This document shows positions 1-8,004 of a stretch of DNA of 33,308 bases, piece after piece. The position numbers and the translations under genes are program-made. This stretch comes from an uncultured Actinomycetes bacterium (GTDB lineage: Bacteria > Actinomycetota > Thermoleophilia > Miltoncostaeales > Miltoncostaeaceae), in the NCBI GenBank assembly GCA_937862675.1, contig CALMEC010000065.1:1-33308 (forward strand), read 5' to 3'. Below the pieces are notes generated by a model. It saw only the letters and a program-made list of their open reading frames with translations, had not been told where the DNA came from and searched no databases. Positions within the stretch are counted from its first letter, which is position 1; each line of letters begins with the position of its first letter.

Positions 1-667
1 AGTGACCTGCCGGGGGCGGTCAGTGGTACGGGTCGGCGTGATCCCGGGTCCCCGGATCACCTGGCGGGATGCGCTCGTCGTGGCCGTCGGGCCGATGGAC
101 GCCGGCTCTCCGCCGGCGAAGGTCCCGCGCGGGGGCGAGCGGGGGAGATGCGTCGGAGGAGGTGGATCCGTCTCCTGTCCGGATGTCGGCCCGGTGCCGG
201 GACCGCGAGTCGGGCTCCGGGCGGGCGAGACGGTGCACGAGCATGCCGGACGCGCTGGCGTGGTCACGGGCGGCCGTCGCCGGTCGGGTCGCCCGGCTCG
301 GGCGGAGGCCCCGTCAGCCCCGTGGAACGCTGGTGAACTGCCTGCAAATCGGCATCTTCACCGACTGTCCGATATCGGGACGACGCGCGTGGAGACGGAT
401 CGACGGACATGACCGGAGAGGTCCCACGGGCGTATGCGGGACAGTCCCCGACGGGAGTGCGAGTCGTTTACCCCGGTGTCGTGGCGCACCAGGTGGAAGG
501 AATCGGAGGGGACGTCGCGACGCGCGCCTTCGAGATCGACCGGGCAGGCGGTCTCGGACGCTTCGACGACCTGGCGGGGCGGGCGGTACCCGGCCGTATC
601 CGTGGCTGATCCGCGGGGGGTGGTGGGGTGGGGGCGCCGCGACCGACGTGTCGGCCCCCGAAATGAC
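1..667. other. Left-edge region with no convincing gene
   Basis: Open frames exist here on both strands, but their translations are Arg/Gly/Pro-rich and low in complexity, and I recognise no family in them. The only structure seen is a short GC-rich inverted repeat: GTGATCC at 38-44 pairs with GGATCAC at 54-60. It could be the terminator of a gene lying left of the window. The region ends at the terminator of the decarboxylase-like operon. A small or unknown gene cannot be excluded. Confidence 0.5.
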
Positions 668-701
668 GAAGGGGGCCGGAACCGAAGTTCCGACCCCCTT
701 C
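668..701 (-). terminator. Terminator of the decarboxylase-like operon
   Basis: GAAGGGGG and CGGAAC (668-675, 677-682) pair with GTTCCG and CCCCCTTC (687-692, 694-701). The loop is CGAA and there is one C-A mismatch. On the minus strand the hairpin is followed by GTCATTTCG, a short T-containing tail. It lies 26 bp past the stop of the gene ending at 727. Confidence 0.8.
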
Positions 702-726
702 CGAGCTTCGAAAGAAGCGCGAGCGA

Positions 727-1746
727 TCAGACGCCCGGGGGCTTCGGGAAGCGGTGACGCATCGTGTACTGGTACGGGGTCGAGAAGAAGAGGTCCGCGA
801 TGTCCTCGTCCGTACGCTCGATGGTCTGGGTCCAGATGGTGTCGGCGCCCGGGATGATGAGGTCGAAGTTGAACGTCATCAGACCGATGAGCTCCTTGAC
901 CGGGAGCATCGCGCCGAGGTTGTCGAACGGGGTCGCCTGCAGCGCCCAGGTGCGGATCGCGTTCGCCGAAGCGGTGCGAATCGACTCGGGCTTGAGCTGG
1001 AAGCGGTGCTGACCCTCCGTCTCCGGACGGCCCATGGCACGAGCGGTCGCCGCCGTGACCTCCGAGGGGAGGTACGTCAGGTCCCACTTCGTGGTCTTGA
1101 GGTCCGGCTGGGTGATCAGACGCAGGTTCATCCGGCCGTAGCTGGGGTCGCCGTAGAACGCGGGCTTCGCGGGAAGCTCGGCGTCGTCGTAGCGGCCCGT
1201 GGCCGTGTGGATGAGGTAGCCCCGACGCTCCATCGTGAAGTTGAAGTAGTCGTTGCCGAATCCGCCGTACCCGTCGTCCTCCTTGCCACCGTGCTCCTGG
1301 CAGACGATGTACGCGATCTTCTTCGGGAAACCGAAGGGCTCGCGGCCTGCGAAGACAGCGGCGTCCTGCGTGAGGTACATGTAGGGGTAGTACCCGGCGT
1401 AGTAGGTCTTGCCGTCCCCAGCCTTGTGGGAAGCGGAGACCGTGACGCCCATCTCACCGTACGGACCGAGGCCCGTGTGGAGGTGGTCCACGTACCAGAA
1501 CTCGATGATGTCGTCCTCGAGGTCCAGGCACTTGGGAAGGACGTGCTTGAGGTCCGCCTCGTTGCCCCGGTAGAAGAACGCCGACCAACGCGAGTTGGTG
1601 TACGTAAGGGGAACGATGTCGTAGTCGACGAGCGGATCGGCGACGCCCTGGGAGATGATGTCGCGCTTGTCACGGTCAAGTGCAAGCGGCGGTGCATCGC
1701 CCGACTCGACCCAGGGAATGCTGGTCACGTTGAGTTGCTGACCCAT
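727..1746 (-). CDS. Acetoacetate decarboxylase family protein (second gene of a tandem pair)
   Basis: This 339-residue protein has the acetoacetate decarboxylase (ADC) fold signature: GFPKK at about residues 139-143, followed by a conserved stretch ending in EHGG. In characterised ADC the first Lys of the PKK pair forms the Schiff base with the beta-keto acid and the second lowers its pKa. Here these would be Lys142 and Lys143. Classical ADC is about 245 residues, so this is a long variant with an N-terminal extension of roughly 40-50 residues. It is a clear paralogue of the gene just upstream (shared LTYTNSRWSAFFYR, EFWYVDH, YYAGYYPYMYLTQDAA). The gap is 24 bp with a good ribosome site (AAAGGAG), so the two form an operon. 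ADC-fold relatives also include decarboxylases, aldolase-dehydratases and lactonases, so the substrate is open. The catalytic lysines support an iminium-forming enzyme. Confidence 0.85.
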   Translation of the reverse strand: MGQQLNVTSIPWVESGDAPPLALDRDKRDIISQGVADPLVDYDIVPLTYTNSRWSAFFYRGNEADLKHVLPKCLDLEDDIIEFWYVDHLHTGLGPYGEMGVTVSASHKAGDGKTYYAGYYPYMYLTQDAAVFAGREPFGFPKKIAYIVCQEHGGKEDDGYGGFGNDYFNFTMERRGYLIHTATGRYDDAELPAKPAFYGDPSYGRMNLRLITQPDLKTTKWDLTYLPSEVTAATARAMGRPETEGQHRFQLKPESIRTASANAIRTWALQATPFDNLGAMLPVKELIGLMTFNFDLIIPGADTIWTQTIERTDEDIADLFFSTPYQYTMRHRFPKPPGV

Positions 1747-1770
1747 TGACTTCTCCTTTCTGGATCTGAG

Positions 1771-2793
1771 TTAGGCCCCGAGGCCGATGGGCTTCGGGAA
1801 GCGGTGGCGGAGACCGAAGCGGTACGGCTTGGCAGCACCGGCCCAGGTCGCGTCACGGGTGTACGTCTCGGTCCAGAGGACCTGTCCACCCGGGATGATG
1901 AGGTCGAAGCTGAAGGTCATGAGACCGAGCAGCTCCTTCGGCGGAAGCTCGTGGCCGAGGTTGTCGTACGGCGTGGCCTGCATGAACCAGTTGATGTTGC
2001 CGGCGCTTGCAGTACGAATCGACTCCGGCTTCACCTGGAAGCGGTGCGAGCCTTCAGAGTCCGGGCGGCCCATCAGCGTCGCGAGGTCCTTGGTGACCAG
2101 GGACGGCAGGTAGACCAGCTCCCAACGCGACTCGGACAGGTCCGGCGCGGTGACGACCTTCATGTTCATGCGGCCGTACTCGGTGTTGCCGTAGAACGCG
2201 GGCTTCGCGGGAAGCTCGGCGTCGTCGTACTTACCGGTGGCGGAGTGCATGACGTACCCGTTCCGGATCATCAGGAACGAGAAGTAGTTGAACCCGTACT
2301 GCTTGGTGTCGAGTCCATACCCGTCGTCGGGGGCTCCACCGTGCTCGAGGACGCGGATGAAGGCTTCCTTCTTCGGGAAACCGAGGACACGACCGGCGTC
2401 GATCGCGGCGTCCTGGGTGAGGTACATGTAGGGGTAGTACCCGGCGTAGTAGGTGTTTCCGTCACCAGCCTTGTGGCTGACGGCGACGGTCGCGCCCCAC
2501 TCGCCGTACGGGCCGAGCATGGTGTGGTTGTGATCCACGTACCAGAACTCGACGATGTCGTCCTCGATGTCCATGCAGTCGGGGACGACGCGACGAAGTA
2601 CCTTCTCGTCGCAGCGGTAGAAGAACGCCGACCAACGCGAGTTGGTGTAGGTCAGCGGGAGGGTGTCGATGTCCCAAATCGGGTCGACGAGCGAGTAGAT
2701 GAACGCAGTCTTCTCATCGCGGTCAACCGGCGAGGGCGGGATCTCTCCCGTCTCAGCACCCGGGATCTGCGTCACGGCAAACTGATCTGCCAT
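1771..2793 (-). CDS. Acetoacetate decarboxylase family protein (first gene of a tandem pair)
   Basis: This 340-residue cytosolic protein is a paralogue of its downstream neighbour. The predicted Schiff-base lysine pair is GFPKK (Lys141-Lys142). An acidic patch DIEDDIVEFWY at about residues 75-85 lies where ADC places its catalytic Glu. The C-terminus ends with RHRFPKP in both paralogues. The start at 2793 is set by homology with the paralogue. A purine-rich AAAGGGGGA lies about 14 bp upstream, a rather long spacing. Transcription very likely begins at the TTGACG/TATGCT promoter near 2908-2936. The divergent TRAP importer suggests that the substrate is a carboxylate or keto acid taken up from outside, which is inference. 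The two paralogues could act as a hetero-oligomer or on different substrates. Confidence 0.85.
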   Translation of the reverse strand: MADQFAVTQIPGAETGEIPPSPVDRDEKTAFIYSLVDPIWDIDTLPLTYTNSRWSAFFYRCDEKVLRRVVPDCMDIEDDIVEFWYVDHNHTMLGPYGEWGATVAVSHKAGDGNTYYAGYYPYMYLTQDAAIDAGRVLGFPKKEAFIRVLEHGGAPDDGYGLDTKQYGFNYFSFLMIRNGYVMHSATGKYDDAELPAKPAFYGNTEYGRMNMKVVTAPDLSESRWELVYLPSLVTKDLATLMGRPDSEGSHRFQVKPESIRTASAGNINWFMQATPYDNLGHELPPKELLGLMTFSFDLIIPGGQVLWTETYTRDATWAGAAKPYRFGLRHRFPKPIGLGA

Positions 2794-2892
2794 ATCTCAG
2801 CATTCCCCCTTTCAGGAATGAAGGGTGGCGCACACAAATGATGAATCGGTTAGCTCGAACGATTGCGGGCGGGAAACGGTCCCCTTCCACAA

Positions 2893-2936
2893 TGCGACAG
2901 CAATCGCAGCATATGTCACGTACCCCACCACGTCAA
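2893..2936 (-). promoter_or_regulatory. Promoter and possible operator of the decarboxylase-like operon
   Basis: Read on the minus strand, TTGACG (2936-2931), a 17-bp spacer and TATGCT (2913-2908) form a near-consensus housekeeping promoter. The predicted start is near 2901, giving a leader of about 108 nt. An inverted repeat, TGCGA-N6-TCGCA at 2893-2908, overlaps the -10 edge and the start site. A repressor would bind there. The regulator is unknown. Confidence 0.7.
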
Positions 2937-3018
2937 ACGGGAGTCCACGGGGTCCCGGAACCCCCGGAATCCCCGTCACCGCGCGGATATCGGGCTATGA
3001 GACGACCTCGTGCGGATG

Positions 3019-3047
3019 TTGACAACCTTTGGTCGTCGGCATAGGGT
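3019..3047 (+). promoter_or_regulatory. Promoter of the TRAP transporter operon
   Basis: TTGACA at 3019-3024, a 17-bp spacer and TAGGGT at 3042-3047 make a strong housekeeping-type promoter. The predicted start is near 3054, leaving a leader of about 59 nt before the GTG at 3113. Confidence 0.75.
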
Positions 3048-3057
3048 CATGCGTGCG

Positions 3058-3085
3058 GACCAACGAGACGGCCCGCACGTTGGTC
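3058..3085. promoter_or_regulatory. Inverted repeat in the dctP leader (candidate operator)
   Basis: GACCAACG (3058-3065) and CGTTGGTC (3078-3085) are perfect 8-bp arms around a 12-bp spacer. They lie about 4-31 bp after the predicted dctP start site. A repressor bound here would block transcription. As RNA it could also fold in front of the ribosome site at 3101-3109. Confidence 0.5.
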
Positions 3086-3112
3086 ATCAATCACACGGTC
3101 AAAGGGGGGTTC

Positions 3113-4219
3113 GTGAAAGGACTAGTGCGAGCGGCCGCGCTCGCGGTCACCGCGTGTGCGGCCTCGGTGGGCCTCGTGGCCTGCGGGTCGAGCGGGGACT
3201 CCACCGGCACGAGCGGTGCCGGAGGTGCGGTCTCACTCCGCATCGGATACGTGACGACGCCGCAGCACCCGTACGGGATCGCCATCCAGAAGTTCAAGGA
3301 GGAGGTCGAGAAGGCCTCCAACGGGCAGATCACCATCAACACGCTGCCCGGTGCGTCCCAGGGGAACGACGTGACCCTGCTGGACGACGTGTCCGGTGGG
3401 TCCATCGAGATGGCGGGCGTCTCCGCCGCCGTCTTCGACAACAAGGGCGTGAACGTCTTCCAGCCGCTCATGGCGCCGTTCGTCATCGACAACTACGCGC
3501 TCTCCGAGAAGGTGCTGGGCGGTGACATCGGGCAGAAGATGCTCGACAGCGAGAACGGACCGAAGAAGCTCGGCCTGGTCGGTCTCGGAATCCTCGAGGG
3601 CGGCCTCCGCAAGCCGGTCGGTCGTAGCGTGGCGCTCAAGAGCGTCGCCGACCTCAAGGGCAAGAAGATCCGCGCCCCCGCCTCGAAGATCATGGTCGAC
3701 ACGCTGAAGGCCCTCGGTGCGGAGCCCGTGTCCATGCCGCTCGGCGACGTGGCCCCGGCACTCCAGAACGGGACCATCGACGGACTCGAGGCGAACTACG
3801 GGCTCATCGTCACCCAGAAGTTCAACGAGGGTGCGAAGTACGTGACGGCCGACGTCACCCTGTGGCCGTTCCCGGCCGTCGTCGTCATCAACAAGGATCA
3901 GTGGAACAAGCTGAGCTCGGATCAGCAGAAGATCCTGGAGGACGCCGGCAAGAACCTCGCCAAGAACTCGGTCGAGTCGTTCACCAACCCGGCTCCGGGC
4001 GCCACGAACTTCGTGAAGGTGCTCTGCGACTCCGGGATGACCTTCGCCATGGCGGGCGCGGAGAACCGCGCAGCGCTCGCGAAGGCGGCCGCGCCGGCCC
4101 TCGACGCGCTGAAGAAGGACTCGGAGGAGGCCGACCTGCTCAAGGAGATCGAGGCCGCCAAGGCGGACACCCCCGCCCAGGCCCCGGCTCCCCTCCCCGC
4201 GGGCTGCAAGACGAGCTGA
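3113..4219 (+). CDS. dctP: TRAP transporter substrate-binding lipoprotein DctP
   Basis: This is the extracytoplasmic binding protein of a tripartite (TRAP) carboxylate importer, 368 residues from GTG 3113. The in-frame start 28 codons earlier has no ribosome site. The chosen GTG follows AAAGGGGGG at 3101-3109 and gives a clean lipoprotein signal: a basic start, an alanine-rich core and the lipobox LVAC at about residues 20-23. The mature protein shows the family pattern, including PAALQNGTIDGLE-type motifs near the hinge and KIRAPASKIMVDTLKALGAEPVSMPL, whose Arg normally pairs with the ligand carboxylate. The C-terminus is Ala/Pro-rich. The permease gene follows after a strong intercistronic hairpin. 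The substrate cannot be read from sequence; the neighbouring decarboxylase-like genes suggest a keto or organic acid. Confidence 0.9.
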   Translation: MKGLVRAAALAVTACAASVGLVACGSSGDSTGTSGAGGAVSLRIGYVTTPQHPYGIAIQKFKEEVEKASNGQITINTLPGASQGNDVTLLDDVSGGSIEMAGVSAAVFDNKGVNVFQPLMAPFVIDNYALSEKVLGGDIGQKMLDSENGPKKLGLVGLGILEGGLRKPVGRSVALKSVADLKGKKIRAPASKIMVDTLKALGAEPVSMPLGDVAPALQNGTIDGLEANYGLIVTQKFNEGAKYVTADVTLWPFPAVVVINKDQWNKLSSDQQKILEDAGKNLAKNSVESFTNPAPGATNFVKVLCDSGMTFAMAGAENRAALAKAAAPALDALKKDSEEADLLKEIEAAKADTPAQAPAPLPAGCKTS

Positions 4220-4232
4220 CCGCACAGATCGT

Positions 4233-4263
4233 GCCGGTGACGCAAGCGTCATGCGTCACCGGC
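4233..4263 (+). promoter_or_regulatory. Intercistronic hairpin between dctP and dctQM
   Basis: GCCGGTGACGCA (4233-4244) and TGCGTCACCGGC (4252-4263) form a perfect 12-bp stem with a 7-nt loop. No T-run follows, so it is more likely an mRNA-stabilising or attenuating element than a full terminator. It fits the usual need for more binding protein than permease. It also buries the upstream ATG at 4251, which argues for the start at 4278. Confidence 0.65.
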
Positions 4264-4277
4264 ATGATTCGTCGTCT

Positions 4278-6350
4278 ATGACGAGCCACGTCTTCGATCG
4301 CCACGTCGCCCCGTCGGACTCTGTCGGGTGGGTGCGCTGGCTGGAGCGGGTGGCGCGCGTGCTGCGCCGCTACTCGGACGCGGTCGCGGACATCACCCGC
4401 GTCCTGCTCATCGTCGCGGTCGTCGTCTGCGCCGGCTCCGTCGCCGGGACCGTCTTCACCCGCTACGTCCTCGGCTTCAGCATCGTCGGGCAGGACGAGC
4501 TCGCCTCGTACGCGTTCCTCTGGGTCATCTGGCTGGGGGTGAGCCTCGCCGTCCGCGGCGGGGAGGTCACGGTCATCACGTTCCTGCGGGACCGGGGGCC
4601 GCGATGGTGGCGTCTCGGCGTCACGACCTTCTCGGGCATCTCCCTGGCGATCCTCTTCGCCTACTGCGTTGTGCGCTCCACCGAGTACGCCGTCGCCCGG
4701 GAGACGGTCATCGGGACCACGGCCCTCCTGTCGCTGCCGGCGTTCTACGGGGTCGTCTCAATGACCGTCGGCTACTACTTCATCAGCCTCCACCTGCTCA
4801 CCAAGGTCGCCGAGGGGTTCCTCGCGCTCGTGCGGCGCAACCCGCGCTGGCCGCGGGAGGTCGCCGTCGCCGTCGGCGGAGCGCTGTCGATCGCCGTCGT
4901 CGTGTGGCTTCTGGTCTGGGCCACCCTCGCCGTCGGCGCCGCGCGGCTGATCGCCCTGGGGATCATCTTCGTGGTGCTCACCCTGTGCGGCAACCCGATC
5001 ATCTTCATGCTGTCGATCGTCGGGATCATCTCCACGCACGGGATCCTCGGCCTCACGTTCTATCCCAGCCCGGACGTCCTCTTCCCGTTCCGCACCACGC
5101 AGAGCGTGATGGGGCTCGCCGGGTTCAGCGAGCTCACCGTGGTGCTCATGTTCCTCATCGTCGCCGAGGTCATGAACCACTCCGGGATGAGTGACCGCCT
5201 CATCGCCTTCGCCGCGAGCCTCGTCGGCCATCTGCGCGGGGGGATGGCGTACGTCTGCCAGATCACCTCCGCGTTCGTCTCCGGCATCTCCGGTTCCGCC
5301 CAGGCCGACGCCGCGATCATGACCCCGCTCCTGGTCCCGGCCATGGAGAAGGAGGGCTACCCCAAGGACGTGGCGGCGGCCGTGGTCGCCGGCGCCTCGA
5401 TCAAGGGGCCGATCGGACCCATCTCCGTCATGTTCATCGCGTACGCGACCCTCGTGTTCAACGTCGGCATCGCGAACCTGCTCCTGTCCGGGGTCATGGC
5501 CGAGATGCTGCTGCTCCTGTTCCAGGCGGCCACGGTCTACGTCGTGGTGCGCCGCCTCGGGGTGGTCGGCAAGCGCGAGTTCGTCGGGATGCGCACCGTC
5601 CGGCGCACCGGGCTCGTCGCCCTGCCGGTCGTCCTGGTCCCGGTCATCATCCTCGGCGGGATCCTCCGCGGCGTGTTCACCCCGTCGGAGTCCGGCGCCG
5701 CCGCCGCGGCCGTCGCGCTGATCCTGGCCATGTTTTGGTACGCGTCCATCTCGCCGCGCGACATGCCGCGCATCATCACGATGGCGGGGATCGAGACCGG
5801 CATCGTGATGCTCCTCGTCGGCGACTCGTCCATCCTGGCGAAGGTCCTCCAGAACAACGGGTTCGGCCAGGACCTCCAGAACTTCCTGACGGGCTTGACC
5901 GACAACAAGTACGTCTTCCTGCTCGCCATCAACATCCTGCTGCTCCTGATCGGGATCTTCGTGGAGCCCCTGCCGGCGCTGTTCATCTTCGCCCCCTTCC
6001 TGGCGCCGATCGCCGACCAGTTCGGCATCGATCCCACCCATTTCGGGCTCATCGTCGTGTTCAACCTGGTCCTCGGGCTCATCCACCCGCCCGTCGGGCT
6101 GGTGCTGTTCCTCGTGTCGAGCCTCTCCAAGGTCCCGGTCGAACGGCTGTCCATCGTCATCCTCCCGTGGCTGGGTGTCAGCTTCGTGGTCCTCATGCTC
6201 GTCACCTATCTGCCGTCGAACGTGGTGCTCGTCCTCGTGAACCACACCGCCACGGTGATGAAGGTGATCTTCGCAGCGGCCGTCATCGCGGCGGCGATCG
6301 CGTACCTGGTCCACCTGGCACGCCGTCACCGGCGGCTCCCCGGCACCTGA
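4278..6350 (+). CDS. dctQM: TRAP transporter fused small and large permease (DctQ-DctM)
   Basis: A 690-residue membrane protein joins the four-helix DctQ subunit (about residues 25-190) to the multi-helix DctM transport subunit (about 195-690). DctQ features include FTRYVLG after the first helix and the RGGEVTVITFL motif. DctM features include GISGSAQADAAIMTPLLVPAM, GASIKGPIGPISVMFI and the late HPPVGLVLFLVSS motif, all characteristic of the family. DctM carries the sodium-coupled pathway and DctQ supports it, with DctP delivering substrate. Fused QM permeases are known but less usual than separate genes. The start at ATG 4278 is preferred because the ATG at 4251 lies inside a hairpin. No clear ribosome site is visible, so translation may be weak. 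Confidence 0.88.
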   Translation: MTSHVFDRHVAPSDSVGWVRWLERVARVLRRYSDAVADITRVLLIVAVVVCAGSVAGTVFTRYVLGFSIVGQDELASYAFLWVIWLGVSLAVRGGEVTVITFLRDRGPRWWRLGVTTFSGISLAILFAYCVVRSTEYAVARETVIGTTALLSLPAFYGVVSMTVGYYFISLHLLTKVAEGFLALVRRNPRWPREVAVAVGGALSIAVVVWLLVWATLAVGAARLIALGIIFVVLTLCGNPIIFMLSIVGIISTHGILGLTFYPSPDVLFPFRTTQSVMGLAGFSELTVVLMFLIVAEVMNHSGMSDRLIAFAASLVGHLRGGMAYVCQITSAFVSGISGSAQADAAIMTPLLVPAMEKEGYPKDVAAAVVAGASIKGPIGPISVMFIAYATLVFNVGIANLLLSGVMAEMLLLLFQAATVYVVVRRLGVVGKREFVGMRTVRRTGLVALPVVLVPVIILGGILRGVFTPSESGAAAAAVALILAMFWYASISPRDMPRIITMAGIETGIVMLLVGDSSILAKVLQNNGFGQDLQNFLTGLTDNKYVFLLAINILLLLIGIFVEPLPALFIFAPFLAPIADQFGIDPTHFGLIVVFNLVLGLIHPPVGLVLFLVSSLSKVPVERLSIVILPWLGVSFVVLMLVTYLPSNVVLVLVNHTATVMKVIFAAAVIAAAIAYLVHLARRHRRLPGT

Positions 6351-6360
6351 TCGGCGAGGG

Positions 6361-6377
6361 GTCGGCGTCGCGCCGAC
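6361..6377 (+). terminator. Short hairpin after the TRAP operon
   Basis: GTCGGCG and CGCCGAC form a 7-bp stem with a TCG loop, followed by ATTGAT. This is a weak candidate terminator just 10 bp past the dctQM stop and just before the cofD promoter region. Confidence 0.4.
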
Positions 6378-6382
6378 ATTGA

Positions 6383-6434
6383 TACGATCCGGCCGCCCGC
6401 TATGAGCACGAGCCGACCGACACCGACCGCGTGA
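6383..6434 (+). promoter_or_regulatory. cofD leader with a -10 box and a 10-codon upstream frame
   Basis: TACGAT at 6383-6388 is a good -10 box; no clear -35 is seen. The first ATG downstream (6402) opens a 10-residue frame, MSTSRPTPTA, whose TGA (6432-6434) overlaps the GTG start of cofD (6431). No ribosome site precedes the cofD GTG, so reinitiation from this mini-frame is a plausible way to start cofD. This is inference. Confidence 0.45.
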
Positions 6435-7357
6435 TCGTCTGCCTGTCCGGCGGGACCGGAGGAGCGAAGATGGTCGACGGGCTCGCCCAGGTGGCGGGCC
6501 AGCCGGACCTCCACGCCATCGTGAACACCGGCGACGACGGCGACTTCTACGGCCTGCGCGTCTGTCCGGATCTCGACATCTGCACCTACACCCTGGCCGG
6601 GGTCGTCGACGAGCGCGGCTGGGGGTTCGCCGCCGACACCTTCCGGTTCATCGAGGGGCTCTCCACCTACGGACGCGACGCCTGGTTCGGCCTCGGGGAC
6701 CGGGACCTCGCCACCCACATGCACCGCACGCTGTCGCTGGCCGAGGGGAAGCGGATGTCGGAGGTCACCGCCGACATCGCCAGCCGCCTCGGGGTCCGGG
6801 CACGGCTGTGGCCGATGTGCGAGGAGCCGGTCCGCACGGTCATCACCACCCCGACGGGGGTGAAGACCTTCCAGGAGTACCTGGTCCGCGACGGCGCACG
6901 CGAGGAGATCACCGAGATCCGCTTCGACGGCATCGCGGACGCGACGCCGCCGGAGGGGATGCTCGACGCCATCGCCGCCGCCGACACCATCGTCATCGCC
7001 CCCTCGAGCCCCGTCGTGTCGATCGGGACGATCCTCGAGGTGCCCGGCGTCCGCGACGCCGTCGCCCGCCGCCGGGACCGCGTGATCGCCGTCAGCCCGA
7101 TCGTCGGGGAACGTCCCGTCGAGGGCCCCGCCGACCGCTTCCTGGCCGGTGTCGGGGTCGACGAGTGCTCCGCGGTCAGCATGGCCTCCCTGTATGCCGA
7201 GGTCGCCTCCGTCTTCGTCATCCACGACACGGAGGGCCCCGACGTGCACGCCGCCGTCGCCGCCGTCGGCATGCGCCCCGTCGCCACGGACATCCTCATG
7301 CCGGACCGCGCCCAGCGCGCCCGCCTGGCGGGAGAGGTCCTGGAGTCGATGGCGTGA
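6431..7357 (+). CDS. cofD: 2-phospho-L-lactate / phosphoenolpyruvate transferase CofD (FbiA)
   Basis: CofD joins the phospho-lactyl or phosphoenolpyruvyl group of the activated guanosine intermediate to the deazaflavin FO, making F420-0 or dehydro-F420-0 in the cytosol. The 308-residue length is normal. Signature motifs are SGGTGGAK at residues 6-13 and NTGDD at 32-36, which bind the activated donor and metal. The later PSSPVVSIG and SPIVGERPVEGPA are also typical. It starts the cofD-cofC-cofE-fprA operon and overlaps cofC by GTGA. In actinobacteria the donor is usually derived from phosphoenolpyruvate, giving a dehydro intermediate that must later be reduced. The start is GTG 6431; no good alternative lies in frame. 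Confidence 0.93.
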   Translation: MIVCLSGGTGGAKMVDGLAQVAGQPDLHAIVNTGDDGDFYGLRVCPDLDICTYTLAGVVDERGWGFAADTFRFIEGLSTYGRDAWFGLGDRDLATHMHRTLSLAEGKRMSEVTADIASRLGVRARLWPMCEEPVRTVITTPTGVKTFQEYLVRDGAREEITEIRFDGIADATPPEGMLDAIAAADTIVIAPSSPVVSIGTILEVPGVRDAVARRRDRVIAVSPIVGERPVEGPADRFLAGVGVDECSAVSMASLYAEVASVFVIHDTEGPDVHAAVAAVGMRPVATDILMPDRAQRARLAGEVLESMA

Positions 7358-8004
7358 CCGCGGTCATCGTCCCGGCCAAGCCGCTCGAGTCCGCCCTCTC
7401 ACGCCTGTCGACCGTCCTCGACGGTCCCGCGCGCACGGCGATCCAGCAGGCGATGCTCATCGACGTGCTGTGCGCGGCCGGCGACCTCACGACCACCGTC
7501 ACGGTCGTCACGGCCGATCCGACCGTCGCGGCGCTCGCCACGGCGTACGGCGCCGCCGTCGTGGAGGAGGGGACACCGGCCGGCGGCATCGACGCGGCCG
7601 TGGCGCAGGGGATCGCGGCCACGGGCGGCGGGCGGGTGCTCGTGGTCATGGGCGACCTGCCCCTCGCCACGGGGGAGGACCTCGACGCGCTCGTGCGGGC
7701 CGCGCCGGATCACGGCGTGGCCATCGCCCGCTCCGCCGACGGGACCGGGACGAACGCGATGGTGCTCACCCCGGCCGGCGTCGTCGCCACATCCTTCGGT
7801 CCGGGGTCGCTCGAGCGCCACCGCGCGGAGGCCCGGCGCCGCGCCGTCGCCTGCGTCGAGCGGACCATCGACGGCCTCGCCCTCGACATCGACACCCCCC
7901 GCGACCTGGCGGACCTCCTGGCCACCGGCGTGGACTCGCACACCCTGCGCATGTGCGACGCCCTGGACCTGCGCCACCGGCTCGCCCCGGAGGCGACCGG
8001 ATGA
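7354..8004 (+). CDS. cofC: 2-phospho-L-lactate / PEP guanylyltransferase CofC (FbiD)
   Basis: CofC/FbiD activates 2-phospholactate or phosphoenolpyruvate with GTP to supply CofD. The 216-residue protein begins VTAVIVPAKPLESALSRL, the nucleotide-binding N-terminus of this glycosyltransferase-A-like family. VVMGDLPLA (metal-binding Asp), GTGTNAMVLTP and FGPGSLERHR are typical motifs. The GTG start overlaps the cofD stop by 4 bp, so the two are translationally coupled. Actinobacterial FbiD has been shown to use phosphoenolpyruvate, so that substrate is the first guess here. Sequence alone does not prove it. Confidence 0.9.
   Translation: MTAVIVPAKPLESALSRLSTVLDGPARTAIQQAMLIDVLCAAGDLTTTVTVVTADPTVAALATAYGAAVVEEGTPAGGIDAAVAQGIAATGGGRVLVVMGDLPLATGEDLDALVRAAPDHGVAIARSADGTGTNAMVLTPAGVVATSFGPGSLERHRAEARRRAVACVERTIDGLALDIDTPRDLADLLATGVDSHTLRMCDALDLRHRLAPEATG

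Larger units (their letters stand above)
2794..3112. other. Divergent intergenic control region (319 bp)
   Basis: The region separates the minus-strand decarboxylase-like operon from the plus-strand TRAP operon. It holds both promoters and two inverted repeats, described separately. It is visibly richer in A/T than the flanking genes. No small open frame with a good ribosome site was found. Confidence 0.7.

Noticed and set aside
2..412. Open frame at the left edge
   Set aside because: No family match, low-complexity Gly/Arg/Pro composition and no ribosome site.
754..1749. Long plus-strand open frame opposite the decarboxylase-like gene
   Set aside because: It is the antisense shadow of a well-supported gene; the translation is Val/Arg/Asp-rich with no family match.
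4758..6329. 523-residue minus-strand open frame under dctQM
   Set aside because: High GC leaves few stops on the opposite strand. The translation is a His/Asp/Glu/Arg low-complexity run, and the sense strand encodes a clear membrane transporter.
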